A DNA stretch of 64,000 nt from Paraescarpia echinospica (Eukaryota > Annelida > Polychaeta > Sabellida > Siboglinidae): the NCBI GenBank assembly GCA_020002185.1, contig CM034541.1, positions 52,046,343 through 52,110,342 on the forward strand, in the 5' to 3' direction. Below, piece by piece: positions 50,398 through 62,893 of this stretch. The notes under the pieces were generated by a model. It was not told the DNA's origin. It saw only the letters and a program-made list of their open reading frames with translations, and did not search any database. Numbering within the stretch: position 1 is the stretch's first letter; every line of letters begins with the position of its first letter. The position numbers were made by a program, and so were the translations under genes.

Positions 50398-50890
50398 TAA
50401 TTGTGTTTGCATAAATGCAAGGAGTTTAGTAAATAAAAGAAATAAAGTAAACATTATGGTAGAAGATATTGTCCCTCACATAATAGGCATAACCGAATCA
50501 TGGGCCACCACTGATATATCAGATGCCGAATTGGGATTACCAGGCTATGTAATGTTTATGAAAGATAGAATACGAAGAAAGGGAGTTATTTTATATATTA
50601 AAGAATATATCCAGGCTTATGAAATAAAATTAGAAAGAGAAGCAGATTGCGAAGAAGCTGTTTGGTGTAACATAGTTACAGGAAACTCAACGTTAACGGC
50701 GGGGTTAGTTTATCGAAGCCCAATCATAAGCATAGAAGATAATGGAAAATTACAAAACGCTATAAGGGAAGTGAACAAACGGGACTTTATTATCATGGGG
50801 GATTTTAACCGTGGTCATATACAATGGAAACATCTACAGAGTACGGGGAGTGACGACTACACAAATTTATGTTTTAGTACAAGATAGTTT
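50398..50890 (+). pseudogene. LINE-A APE endonuclease
   Basis: Motifs in order: NARSLVNKRNK, IIGITESWA, GLVYRSP and IMGDFNRGHIQWKH. A frame break follows; the next frame (50811-51038) carries a GSSDHNQI end-motif (about 50998-51021). The domain would nick target DNA. Confidence 0.8.
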
Positions 50891-51625
50891 CCTTTCTCAA
50901 CATGTGCTAGAACCAACCAGGAGTGAGAATGTGTTACACATGGTTTTGTCCTCACAGAATGAATTAGTTGACAATGTTAAGATAAGTGACCCACTGGGGA
51001 GTAGTGATCACAACCAGATACATTTATCACCAACGTAAAATCAGAAAGGAATAGCAAAAAGCAGTACAGGAGAAATTTCCACAAACGGAATATATAAGGA
51101 AATATTTATCAAAGATAAACTGAAATAACACACTGGAGAATAAGACAGCAAAATAATGCTGGAATATCTTAGAGTGAAATTGAGTGCATCGTCGAGAAAT
51201 TTGTTCTCTTAAAAAAACAAGGGACACGGCCCAGAAAGAAAAACTTATCGAAAGAAGCCACTATAAAAATGTAATACAAACAAATGATGTGGAAGTTATA
51301 TAGACGTACTGGAAATGATGAAGATTACAACATTTGTAAAGAAGCACTTAACCAGGCTACAACTAAAATTACAAATTCAAAGAGAAGCTATAAACACAAA
51401 TTATCTTGTAATATAAAACATGCCAGCAAGAGTTGTTATGCACATGTTCGAAGAAACAGAAAGTTCAGGTTAAGGTCGGTCCTCTAGAAGATAGTGCTGG
51501 AAATATAATATTAGAGGGATTCTTCATGGCAGAAAACCTGAATGAGTATTTTAGTTCAGTGTTTACCAGGGAAGATGCTAGTTCACTGCCAGTACCAGAG
51601 ACTAAGTTCAAGGGGCAGAATCAGA

Positions 51626-52320
51626 TTATTTAGGACAGTTAATTGTAACCCCGGAAATTATAGCTAAGAAAATAAGGGCTAAGACAGATAATAAATCACC
51701 TGGAGTGGATGGAATTAAGCCCCAACTACTATTGGAAATATTAGAACAAATTAGCATACCGTTTGCAACAGTTTTCAACGTGTCATTAGAAGAGGGAGTT
51801 GTTTCTTTAGAATGGAAAGAAGCAATCATTACACCGTTATTTAAAAAAGGTTCGAGAAATAAGTTAGAGACCTGTGAGCTTAACATCGGTGATTTGCAAA
51901 TTATTAGAAAGGCTAATTAAAGATCACGTGGTGGATTTTATTGTTAAACATAACTTGATAAACCCATCTCAACATGTGTTTCTAAATGTGAGGTCATGCT
52001 TAGCAAATATGTTATGCTTTTGGAAGATATCACTAAGTGGGTAGACGAGGGATCACCAGTAGGTATCATCTACTTAGATTTTCAGAAAGCTTTCGACAAA
52101 GTGCCACGTCAAAGATTACTGTTTAAGCTAAAGGCCCATGGCATAGGAAATGGTATCATTAATTAATGGATAGAAAAACGGCTGATTGACAGAAAACAAT
52201 GGGTAGTAGTTGATGGGGTGGCTTCAAACTGGAAATCTATTTTGAGTGGGATACCACAGGATAGTTACTGGGACCTATATTATTCTTAATATATATCAAC
52301 GATTTGGACGATGATGTAAC
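51626..52320 (+). pseudogene. LINE-A reverse transcriptase, first half
   Basis: KSPGVDGIKPQLL, WKEAIITPLFKKGSR, motif A IYLDFQKAFDKVPRQ and SGIPQ are present in broken frames. The text runs to ILFLIYINDLDD and then changes abruptly to LINE-B. Confidence 0.8.
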
Positions 52321-52324
52321 AAGT

Positions 52325-53895
52325 AATATAGTAACAGACTTCTTGAACAAAATATATGACAGCGGACGAATCCCAACTGATTTATCCAGATCCATTTTTG
52401 TAGCAATACCAAAGAAACCAGGTGCGATTGAATGTGAACTACACCGTACAATTAGTCTCATGAGTCACTTCACCAAGATGTTGCTTTAAATTATTATGAC
52501 CAGAATGAGAAACAAAATAAAGCCGGAAATTGCTGAAGGACAATGTGGATTTGTAGAAGATAAAGGTACAAGTAATGCAATATACATCCTACGAACACTG
52601 ATTGAGAGAGCACTGGAAGTTAAGAAAGATCTGTATGTGTGCTTTATTGATTACACAAAGGCATTTCACAGAGTTCGTCATGAACAAATCATATCAATGC
52701 TGGAAAGTTTGAACATTGATGGGAAAGATCTGAGAGTTGTGAGAAATATGTACTGGGAACAAACAGCAGCAATACGAATAGAAAATGACATCAGTAAATT
52801 TCAAGAAATAAAACGTGGTGTAAGACAAGGGTGTGTCCTATCACCCGATCTCTTTTCATTATACATTGAGATTATCTTACGCACATTAGATGATATGCCA
52901 GGCATTCAAGTAGGGAGATACAAAATGAATTATTTATAATATGCAGACGACACGGCACTGATTGCTGAGAACGAAATAGAACAGATGCTAGATACAGTAA
53001 TAAGAGAAAGTGAGAAAATAGGTATGTCCCTGAACAAAAAGAAAACAGAAATCATGGTCATCTCAACGAAAAATTACACTCCAACATGCAACATTGAATG
53101 GTATGGCACTGTTTTGAAGCATGTCCGAACGTTTAACTATCTGGGATCACTAATAACATCCGACGGTCGATGCAACGATGAGATAAAGAGAAGAGTTGCT
53201 CAAGCCAAAACAGCTTATTACCACATGAAAAATATTTTAACAAATAAAAATATATCAATTGAAGTGAGAAAACGTGTATGGCAATGCTACATAGAGCCCA
53301 TATTGCTATATGGATGTGAATCCTGGACAATAACCAAAAGTTCACAAAAAACCATAGAAGCCAGTGAAATGTGGTTCTTAAGAAGAATGCTGCGAGTGCC
53401 ATGGACTGCAAAGCAAAGCAATGAAGTCATCCTTAGGACAGCCAAATCAAAAAGAAAGATCATCAACAAAGTTAGAACACAACAAGCACGATTTATAGGT
53501 CATGTCACGAGAAATAAAAAGTTAGAACAAATAGTAACAACAGGAAAGATCGAAGGAAAAAGATCCAGAGGACGCCAGAGAATCAAAATAATAGATTGTA
53601 TATCAACATGGTGTGGAAGGAGCACAACATAACTATTACAAACTACACACGACCGTGCGGTTTGGAGGGCCATGATCGCCAACGCCTGCGACAGACATGG
53701 CACATAGAAGAAGAAGATAACAAGCAAGGTGTTGAAATTTGCGGTGATACAAAAGTGTTTAGAAGGATTAAGATCCATGATCGCCAACGTCTGCGACAGA
53801 CATGGCACATAGAAGAAGAAGGTAATAAGCAAGGTGTTGAAAGTTGCGGTGATACAAAAGTGTTTAGAAGGATTAAGCGTGATGAAGATAGATAG
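52325..53895 (+). mobile_element. LINE-B, 5'-truncated non-LTR retrotransposon nested in LINE-A
   Basis: A second, unrelated RT starts at DFLNKIYDSGRIPTDLSRS and carries motif A CFIDYTKAFHRV, RQGCVLSPDLFSLYI, a YADDTALIAENE loop and the C-terminal YLGSLITSDGRC and LLYGCESW. One in-frame stop precedes YADD (52937). The 3' part has a 104-bp tandem duplication at 53671-53880. It is closely related to the fragment at 1-345. Confidence 0.8.
53671..53880 (+). repeat. 104-bp tandem duplication in the LINE-B 3' region
   Basis: CATGATCGCCAACGCCTGCG, CACATAGAAGAAGAAGATAA and GATACAAAAGTGTTTAGAAG appear twice. The fragment at 346-415 has one copy. Confidence 0.85.
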
Positions 53896-54245
53896 CATTT
53901 ACAAGATGATCTTGACAGGTTGATAAAATGGTCTGAAAAATGGCAAATGTTCAATTTTGGGAAATGTAAATGCCTCCACAAAGGACATGGGACCGACGAT
54001 GTATAATATACAATGGGAGGTTCTGTATTAAGTACTACTGTAACAGAAAAGGACTTAGGGTTACCCATTAGTGCTGATATGAAAGTTTCTGAGCAGTTCA
54101 GAATTGCAGCTTCAAAGGGAAATCAAACTAAAATGATACCAAAACTGAGTAATGTTATTATGAAATACTCCTAAAAGAATGTGATTTAACAACACAAGAG
54201 ACAAGGAGACTGAGAGGAGATCATATAGAAGTGTTTAAACTATTG
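53895..54245 (+). pseudogene. LINE-A reverse transcriptase, resumed
   Basis: LQDDLDRLIKWSEKW, FGKCKCLH, TVTEKDLGLPI and RRLRGDHIEVFKLLN are the post-active-site text of CR1-like RT, continuing where 52320 left off. Confidence 0.75.
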
Positions 54246-54329
54246 AATGTTCTCAGCAATCACCAAAATACTTATTGAATGAATTATATTTATGAATATG
54301 CGACATATAATAACAGTTCGAATGTTAGA

Positions 54330-54523
54330 AGAAAACATATTATCCAAGCAACCTGGAGTCAAAACATTGACGAGACCGGCTTTCGTCTGAATAAAAACAG
54401 CGGTCTGCCTAACGAGATTCCAGCGTTTCTTAAAACCTCATCCGCTACGATCGTTGTTTGCAGGATTATCTGGACTGCAGTCGTGCTAATCACCACGCTG
54501 ACCTACGTCTACCAATGTCAAAA
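54330..54523 (+). CDS. Possible exon of a DEG/ENaC-type channel, cut by gap
   Basis: The open frame includes NSGLPNEIPAFLKTSSAT, then RIIWTAVVLITTLTYVYQCQ up to the gap. A G-x-P motif followed by an Arg, a Trp and a first membrane helix resembles the N-terminus of degenerin/epithelial sodium channels. The resemblance is short, the usual His before G-x-P is absent and no acceptor is certain, so this is tentative. Confidence 0.25.
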
Positions 54524-55523
54524 NNNNNNNNNNNNNNNNNNNNNNNNNNNNNNNNNNNNNNNNNNNNNNNNNNNNNNNNNNNNNNNNNNNNNNNNNNNNN
54601 NNNNNNNNNNNNNNNNNNNNNNNNNNNNNNNNNNNNNNNNNNNNNNNNNNNNNNNNNNNNNNNNNNNNNNNNNNNNNNNNNNNNNNNNNNNNNNNNNNNN
54701 NNNNNNNNNNNNNNNNNNNNNNNNNNNNNNNNNNNNNNNNNNNNNNNNNNNNNNNNNNNNNNNNNNNNNNNNNNNNNNNNNNNNNNNNNNNNNNNNNNNN
54801 NNNNNNNNNNNNNNNNNNNNNNNNNNNNNNNNNNNNNNNNNNNNNNNNNNNNNNNNNNNNNNNNNNNNNNNNNNNNNNNNNNNNNNNNNNNNNNNNNNNN
54901 NNNNNNNNNNNNNNNNNNNNNNNNNNNNNNNNNNNNNNNNNNNNNNNNNNNNNNNNNNNNNNNNNNNNNNNNNNNNNNNNNNNNNNNNNNNNNNNNNNNN
55001 NNNNNNNNNNNNNNNNNNNNNNNNNNNNNNNNNNNNNNNNNNNNNNNNNNNNNNNNNNNNNNNNNNNNNNNNNNNNNNNNNNNNNNNNNNNNNNNNNNNN
55101 NNNNNNNNNNNNNNNNNNNNNNNNNNNNNNNNNNNNNNNNNNNNNNNNNNNNNNNNNNNNNNNNNNNNNNNNNNNNNNNNNNNNNNNNNNNNNNNNNNNN
55201 NNNNNNNNNNNNNNNNNNNNNNNNNNNNNNNNNNNNNNNNNNNNNNNNNNNNNNNNNNNNNNNNNNNNNNNNNNNNNNNNNNNNNNNNNNNNNNNNNNNN
55301 NNNNNNNNNNNNNNNNNNNNNNNNNNNNNNNNNNNNNNNNNNNNNNNNNNNNNNNNNNNNNNNNNNNNNNNNNNNNNNNNNNNNNNNNNNNNNNNNNNNN
55401 NNNNNNNNNNNNNNNNNNNNNNNNNNNNNNNNNNNNNNNNNNNNNNNNNNNNNNNNNNNNNNNNNNNNNNNNNNNNNNNNNNNNNNNNNNNNNNNNNNNN
55501 NNNNNNNNNNNNNNNNNNNNNNN
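54524..55523. other. Assembly gap of 1000 N
   Basis: Exactly 1000 unknown bases, a placeholder of unknown true length. Confidence 0.95.
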
Positions 55524-58500
55524 CATATATGCAATGCTCGCGAAGCGACTATCGTAAAATATCACTGTGTAATATTAAATACTAATGAAATCTAATCATG
55601 AAATGGTTTACAGTCGACAAAAACAAAAATGTCAATCCAATTCAAATCCATCAAACGCTACTAAAAATGGCATTGTTTTATAAAAAAAAAAGAGAACACG
55701 TCTCAACAATACTTTTAAATCGTTGAGATTCAAAAGTACATGAAACATGCGAATTTACAACCATTTATAATTGAATGTAACATAGCTTAGTATCATTCAA
55801 CATGTTGATATATGACTTTAGCATTGTTCTTGTTGGACTAACTCCATTGTCAAACCTGAGTAAGTGCTGCCGTGTCGAACCTTAGGCAAGTTCGTTCAAT
55901 CTACGTTGCTCCAGTTCACATAGCTTTCCAGTGTACGCATAGTCTTCGCATATTCATTGCACCGTGGCTGAATGCTTCTTCTGAATGTAGTCTTAACGAC
56001 TGGATACTGCGCTATATGAGAACGTTACAAAAATGGCGTTGACATATGTACTCGAGAACTGTTATTGAGTTCCTGAATTATGTTCCTAAACAGAACATAC
56101 AAGATAAATGGCAAATTATAATATACATATTAGGATGATTTTTGTTTGTATCTATAATACAATTTTTTAATAATTACGTATACATGCATGTAAAGCGCCT
56201 AAGAGCAATCTGATTGATTCAGGCGCTATGCAAATAAATTGTATTATTATTATAATTAATGGTAGTAGGAGCCATTTCGATGCGACGGCTTCACGTTTCT
56301 CCAAACGTTTTCTGAAGAACTTGCCAGGAGAGCTGATATTTTTGTATTCAATATTCGTCTGTAGTAAACATATATGGTTTATTTTGGTACCGCATATATG
56401 TATATTGATGTATCTTAATTGTTTTTACAGAAACCACATTTCGTGATACCCCAATTTATTGAAAGTAAGCACGATGAAAATGTTCAGCAACACTGTTCAG
56501 TCATTTTAAAATCGTAGCTATCATAAACCAGAATCTACTTATGCATATTGGTTCTTTTATACATGTCCCATACGTGAATGTTTACCTTGTAAAGGCGTCC
56601 GTCGATGAAGCCCACAACTTCTTCAGTACTATGTAAAAATCATCACGTATTGGATATGTCCGAACGTACTAACTTACATAGACATTAACTATCCTGAAGA
56701 ATGTTCAGCACCCAGAGTCTACTACAGAGTCTACTTTTACTGTGCAATCATCCGTGCATGTGTTTTTACAATTGTATTTGATAAAAAATTCATCAATAGT
56801 GCATTTACCATCAACGACTCACAAAAAGCGGTGGATTCACATAAAGTACAGATAAATTAAAAGCGGGAATTGAGTGTTTATGCTGAACCACGAAGGAAGC
56901 TCATGGTATTCCATCTATGAAACTCTACGTAATTGTAATGTGAATTTTCCATTTAATTTGCCGAAAGTGATTATATTCAGAACGATGTTTATGCATTACT
57001 GTTTGGATCTATGAAACCTTGACATCCATATTCCCATAACTGACTCGAATTGTGAAAACAGTGGTATCGACAATCGCTTGGCACGCACGATGTCGAACTA
57101 AATGTCAATGCAAGCGCTTTTAATTTCCGAAATGGTGTTTTAAATATATATAAGTGTGTGAGTTGGTGACATAAGAGACTAATTTTCTAATCACATTGAA
57201 ATGTGGCATCGGTGGAAAATATTCCCTCAAGTCAGACCGAATAACCGCACGGCAGGATACACAGCGACAATTATCAAAGCCTCTACTTGGAAACCCTCTT
57301 GCTCGTGGAAACGACCCCCAGATCAGTTGAGTATATTTAAGTTTGTAGTTTATAGTTCTTTTTCGTAGTGAACATTCCGCAAATGTTGAGTGTACATACT
57401 TGTTTAGTTTAGCATTCTTGTTCGTAGTGGCAACTCCGGAGAAGTTGAGTCTGTCCACGTTGACAGTTTTGTTGTGTAGTATATTACTGCATGGAATGGT
57501 GATGAGTCAGTGACAACATTCGTGTGGCGGTGGCCACGAATTATGGTTGATGATTTAGTGGCAACAGCGACAGTGAGCGTTTCATAAGTGTTTTCACTAG
57601 GCGGAATGGCATGTAGGATTTTGTTAGAATGAATTCGGTTTTCGAGGCGGACACGGTGCCTTGGAGAATGTTCGTGCGATTGAGCTGACGATCTCCCTCA
57701 GGCGGGATTGTACAGCGAGAGAAGGAGCGACCTCGATATTGTGAGGTGTCTCACTCACACCTAGAAGGCATTTATTCGCAGAATTGTGCGCAGGCGTCGG
57801 CAATTTCGGAGGTGTGATATCTGGTGGCTTTCATGTGGGGAAGTGACATACTCACATAGTGGTGTCATAGTAGTAAAGCAATCAAGAATTAGGGAAATGA
57901 TCGTGTTGTGGAGTCCCTATGCGATGATCAGCATCTAGCTATAAGGACGCAATATCGATTTATGTTACAGGTGTTTTCGAACACATATTAAACACGTAGG
58001 AAACTGTATTATAATTATTGTTGTAGCATTACCAGTATATTCAGACTCTAATTATGGAACGCTTTAAAAAAACGGCTCCGAAATTACACAATGTCGATCT
58101 TCCAGCTCGCATCGATAACGATATAATTTCGGCCGCAATGCCACTTCCCGCGACTAAGTTTTCCCATCGACGCAACCAAGCTAAATGAAATGGTAACACG
58201 GCCGAAAGATCAAGTTGCTAGAGAAAGAGAAACAAAAACACGAGTGCAAGGCGATGTAATCGTTTTTCTTTCTGGTGCAAGAAACACGAACAAGGCTTTG
58301 TAATATTTTTTGTTTTGTTTTTCGGTTTAATTAAATCAAATTGAAAAACGGAAAGCTGACATTGTTTGCTTTCTCGTTTTTCTTTCTAAAGTTTGCGAAC
58401 GAAAAATTAAAAGACGGTACGTACACGGACCCAGGGTAGTGTTTTCAAATTAATGTAAAAACACTTCCGCAGTGTTTTCCGGGGGCTGTATAGAAGTTGC

Positions 58501-58890
58501 TACACCGATACCTTTTTTCACGTATACTGCTCTACTCGGTTTATGCTGTATGCAGTCAGAATTATGCAGTTTTCACAAATAATTTTCGAAATCATACTCC
58601 AACGTATTGTTATTATTAACCGGAACCACTTCTTTCATCAACGGCCTGCAAACAAAGCGTCAAATAAGTTGTATTAGTGAAATACAATAGTCGTGAGACG
58701 ATACCACGTCACGAGCTAAACGAACGTAGTCGGTTTCAGCTGCTTCGTGTTCAGAATCATCATTGTACGATAAAACATAACGCATAAACTGATTAAACGC
58801 CATGGGCTGTTCGATAAATGTCCTGTGGTGATTAGTTTGAATGCTTGCTTACAATTTCGATCAACTGAAATATTATGGATGTTTACATCA
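55524..58890. other. AT-rich sequence without a recognised gene
   Basis: Frames are short and without motifs; the longest (57120-57458, minus) shows no family. A LINE 3' tail-like segment lies at about 56190-56255. 58300-58400 is TTTTC/GAAAA-rich. Confidence 0.4.
56190..56255 (+). mobile_element. LINE 3' tail (hairpin plus ATT repeats)
   Basis: AAAGCGCCTAAGAG and CAGGCGCTATGCAAATAAAT can pair (AGCGCCT with AGGCGCT), followed by ATTATTATTAT. This resembles the tails at 16070, 58900 (minus) and 62828. No coding part is seen beside it. Confidence 0.5.
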
Positions 58891-58894
58891 CCGT

Positions 58895-59702
58895 CACCGA
58901 TATAATAATAATAATATATTTTATTGATATAGCGCCATATCTCCGGATATAAAAAAAACTGTTCGGTACAATATAATACTTATTTTACATGTAAAAAGTA
59001 TAATATAATAAGAACCTAATGCGAAATTTAAATATACATTTCTAAATATATGAATTATATAGCATAAATTATCGGCTAAATATTGACTAGATTTTACTAT
59101 CTAAAAATTACACTGTTTGCTGTTTTAAAATCAATCACGTAATTATATTAAATAAATACTTAACATGCAGTATACAATAAACCATGCAGTGACGTTAGAA
59201 TGAAAATATCTTATAAATAATCTTGAAATGTATTCTTGAAAAGATATGTCTTTAACTGAGATTTAAAAAGTTCCATAGAGTCAGTGTCACGGATATACAA
59301 CGGCAGACGGTTCCACAGGCGCGGTGCCGTCACGGAGAAACCCCGTCGACCGTATCGTTCCATGTCGTAGCGTGCCATAATTACAAGGTTTCTGTCAGCA
59401 GAACGAAGCCGGCGCCCTGGTATATACGGCGAGATCAAGTCGACAATTTTCAATGTCGCGAGATGGTGTAACGCGCGGTATGTCAGCAGAAGAATTTTGT
59501 AGTTGATGCACCTTTGGACAGGGAGCCAGTGAAGCGCAACGAGTGTGGGGGTGATGTGTTGATGATCGCGACTGCGTTGTCTCGTTATTAGGCGAGCCGC
59601 CGAATTTTTTACCCTTTGTAGCTTCTCGATTAAACGGGCGTTCACTCCAAAAATAATCCAGTCTGGAAGTAACAAATGCGTATACGATCGTCTTGCACGC
59701 AT
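58895..59702 (-). pseudogene. LINE reverse transcriptase C-terminal fragment
   Basis: 163 residues at 59211-59702 contain IEKLQRVKNSAARLI, LVALHWLPVQRCINYKIL and RGFSVTAPRLWNRLPL, the usual end of CR1/L2-like RTs. The 3' tail runs to GGCGCTATATCAATAAA and (ATT)n at about 58900. The element is 5'-truncated at about 59702. Confidence 0.85.
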
Positions 59703-60590
59703 GGGTTGTTAAACACTTTCTGATTCTAGCGATCCTGTGGAGCTAGAAATACGCCGAAATCGGACATGTCACGTGGTCTGCGGTCGCTGTCAAAATATGC
59801 CTCAAAAACCTCAAAAGAATATCAAAATACAACAGAACCCTACATACAGCAGAAACCGGGCAGGTGACTATGTCAATGACGACCTCCTGAAACGCCAAAC
59901 TATCCGCGTCTTGGGAGCACCAGGGATAGCACTGCTGTCATCTAGCGGTAGTTGTTTGAAGACGTATGTTGAATCAGAACGACAGGTTAGGCGACAAAAC
60001 AGCTTATATTGCCTGTGATATACTTTCAAATAATATCGATTTGAATCATCCAGCCTGATGAACCTCTTCAGACCATTAACGTGTTAGTTTGATGAAAACA
60101 CAATTTGAACGGAGATATGGCTTGTTTTACTTAATACTTAGTTTACTTATCTTTATCGTGCCGTGTGGCACATGAGGCTCGCACCAGATCTCGCCAGACC
60201 CTCTGTCTTGGGCTCTCCTTGATGCTGTGTCCCAGGTCAGCCCAGCAGTCTTCATTTTTCTACTTATTATACTGTGTACTTAAATTGTAATATAACGATG
60301 ATGTATTGCTGAAATGCTTATAAATACGCCGGCATATTTACTTGATGATAGCACTTTGTATATTGCATATATTAATCTAAACCAGATTACATCGATCAAC
60401 GGGACAACAAACCGTGGCGCTCCCTAACGAATGTTGACCGCTCAGTTTGACCACTGAAGAATTACATAACTCTAACTATAGGTTTCTTTCTTAAAACGTT
60501 AATTAGTAGACCGGAGGCCAGTTGTTCACGGAAGCGAGCTAACGCAGTGATTGATTGCTTGATTAATTCAATATAAAAATGTAAACATGT
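59703..60590. other. No gene recognised
   Basis: One 93-codon frame (59737-60018) without motifs. CATGAGGCTCGCACCAGATC near 60170 recalls host repeats but cannot be assigned. Confidence 0.35.
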
Positions 60591-60594
60591 AAAA

Positions 60595-60860
60595 TCAGAG
60601 TACTAGATTTTTGTATATATACTGTGCTGTTTGCATGTTACCTTTGAAAGAATCGCACAAATAATGTGGTGCTTTGTCATTGACTATATCATAGACAAGG
60701 TTCAATTTTAGTTGTTTAATCCGTATATCCACTGGTAACATATTGTCCTGTCTAAACTCCGTTGATCCAATTTGGGTTCTGGCTGGTGCATTAAGAAGGA
60801 ACCGGATTTCCTTGTTCTGGGTATATTGTAGACTGGATTTATATGTCTTAATTACCACGA
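60595..60860 (-). pseudogene. LINE reverse transcriptase C-terminal scrap
   Basis: The minus strand encodes IRFLLNAPARTQIGS, LPVDIRIKQLKLNLVYDIV and APHYLCDSF, matching the tail region of CR1-like RTs. It is in the same direction as the next fragment at 61200-61640 and may be the same element. Confidence 0.55.
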
Positions 60861-61204
60861 TGAACAGGTATAGTCAAAATGACATTGTATTAAGGCAAGG
60901 ATGAAACGATTGTTTTGTTTTCATGTTGACATTTCTTGTTTATCTGTACAAGAACTTTAACTTGGCATTTGATGTATTAATTATCTGCTCAGCCACTCCT
61001 CCAGTTAGTGATTGATCCAACTCTAACTATAAAAGGAGTTAGTGTCAAACAGCCGAGGAAATATAATTTTTTATATATTAAAAAGAGTATGGATCCAATA
61101 AATGACCCTTGTTGACACAACACGTTACAGTCGCCGGCTTATATAAAGTACCAACAATGTCCACTGATTGCTGACGTTCATATAAATATGACTGAAACCA
61201 GACT

Positions 61205-61640
61205 TATGATTTATAAAGTCCTATAGCTGCAGGATATTGTGGTTACCGTGTCAAAAGCCTTTTGAAGGTCAAGCAACACCATACCTATGTAGCTCCAGGA
61301 TCTTATAGTTACCGTGTCAAAAGCCTTTTGAAGATCAAGAAGCACCATACCTATGTAGCTGCAGGATCTTATGGTAACCGTGTCAAAAGCCTTTTGAAAG
61401 TCAAGAAGCATCATACCTATATAGCTGCCTTTCTCCTGTTCCTCTTTTAGGACACATGTGAGATGTACCAACCATGTGTCGGCAGAATAGGAGGATCTAA
61501 ACCAGATTGATGCACATATAGGAGCTGATGTGATCGGATGTACTCGCCCAGCTGTTGACAGACAATTCTCTCAAATAATTTCGAGATTACATTGAGAATC
61601 GAGAACGGCCTGTTCTTACCCGCTTCCAACTTACCTTTTT
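61205..61640 (-). pseudogene. LINE reverse transcriptase fragment with triplicated motif A
   Basis: Reading the minus strand from 61629: RPFSILNVISKLFERIVCQQ, then after a break VHLTCVLKEEQEKGSYIGMM. The catalytic motif LLDFQKAFDTVTIRS follows, then twice more as LLDLQKAFDTVTIRS and LLDLQKAFDTVTTIS. The 60-bp unit containing motif A is tandemly triplicated in frame. Confidence 0.8.
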
Positions 61641-61735
61641 TTTGTAAATTGGCATCACCCTTGCTGATTTAATATCGTTTGGAAATTCGCCGGTTTACAA
61701 AGATAAATTTTAAATATGCGTCAAGGGAGATGCAA

Positions 61736-62650
61736 TCAAATCAAATCAAATCAAATTTATTTAGACAAAACATATATGTGCAAAACAGATTCATGAGTGT
61801 TAACAAACTAAAACATGATGTAAAAATATATTACATAAGAAGTTATAATATTACAATACATGTGTTACATATGCTAACACAATAGCAACTACATATTGTA
61901 ATTATTATGTAGGCCATATATAACATTAAAATATATATGTATGTATTTATAAAAAAAATCGAAAAGGCCTGATTAAAGAGAAAGGTTTTCAGATCTCTCC
62001 TAAAAAGTCCAGAATAACGTTGGCTTCTTAGCTTTAGTGGAAGAAAGTTCCAGAGGGTGGGACCTGCACATGAAAATCAGCGTCGGCCGTACCGTGCCTG
62101 GTTAACTCTAAGAACAACCATGAGACACTGGTCAGACGAGCGTAGAGTGCGACAGGGAACATATGCAAATATACGGTCAGCAAGGTCCTGTGGAGTGTTT
62201 GCATGCACAGAGCCGTGCATCAAGGTCAACAAACTGAATTCGCTGCGCCACAGGTAGCCAATGCAGCTCTTGTAGTGTCGCCGTCAAGATGTGTTGGTCA
62301 CGCCGACGTAAGCAGAGGACGACACGCGCAGCTGATCGCTGGATCATCTCTAGACGGTGAAACAAGGTTCTGGTAATGCCGTACAGGACCGCGTTTTCGA
62401 AGTCGAGTCGCGACGTGACTAGCGCGTGTACAAGTGATAAGCGGGAGATGTGATCGTATCCACGCTATACCACGTAGTTGGGCGTAGGCAGTCCGACAAG
62501 TACGGCCATCGATATGGTGGAGTTGAAATGTACTCCTAGGTCACGTTTGTTGGTGGAAGTGCTGACGTTGCTACCGCAGATGTTGATGGGAAGAGGCGGT
62601 GGATGTGGAACGCGGTTGTTTGTTTCTCCAAACAGTATCGTCTCTGTCAT
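61736..62650 (-). pseudogene. LINE fragment, RT C-terminal region and 3' tail
   Basis: The minus strand carries NKRDLGVHFNSTISM (62465-62650), FHRLEMIQRSAARVV and LQELHWLPVAQRIQF (62177-62365), then decayed text. The tail ends in (TTTGA)n, seen as AATCAAATCAAATCAAAT at about 61737-61758. Frames are broken. Confidence 0.8.
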
Positions 62651-62827
62651 TAATTAATTAATATACTCGAGCAATCCTGCATGGAGTACCGTATTCCAAT
62701 TATTTTGTGGCTTTTTACTTAATTTATTTATAAATATCTTTATTACTATTGTATGACAATATCTCAGTTTAAATGACTGTCTTGGTACTAGTATTTTAGT
62801 TTAATGATCATGACCTATGGTGTATTG

Positions 62828-62893
62828 TAAAGCGCCACGAAAAATTTTTGAATCTGGGGCTATAACAAATTAAATGTACTATTATTATTATTC
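62828..62893 (+). mobile_element. LINE 3' tail on the + strand
   Basis: AAAGCGCCACGAAAAATTTT, GGGGCTATAACAAATTAAAT and (ATT)n. It lies between two minus-strand LINE fragments, so it marks another insertion. Confidence 0.45.

Larger units (their letters stand above)
48894..54245 (+). mobile_element. LINE-A, CR1-like non-LTR retrotransposon with nested LINE-B
   Basis: ORF1 remains (49320-50270), an APE endonuclease (50398-50890) and RT pieces (51626-52320, then 53895-54245) lie in one direction. The RT is interrupted by LINE-B. TCTCAGCAATCACCAAAATA with near-identical flanks occurs at 48868 and 54250, a possible target duplication of about 30 bp. Several stops and frameshifts make the copy inactive. 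Confidence 0.75.
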
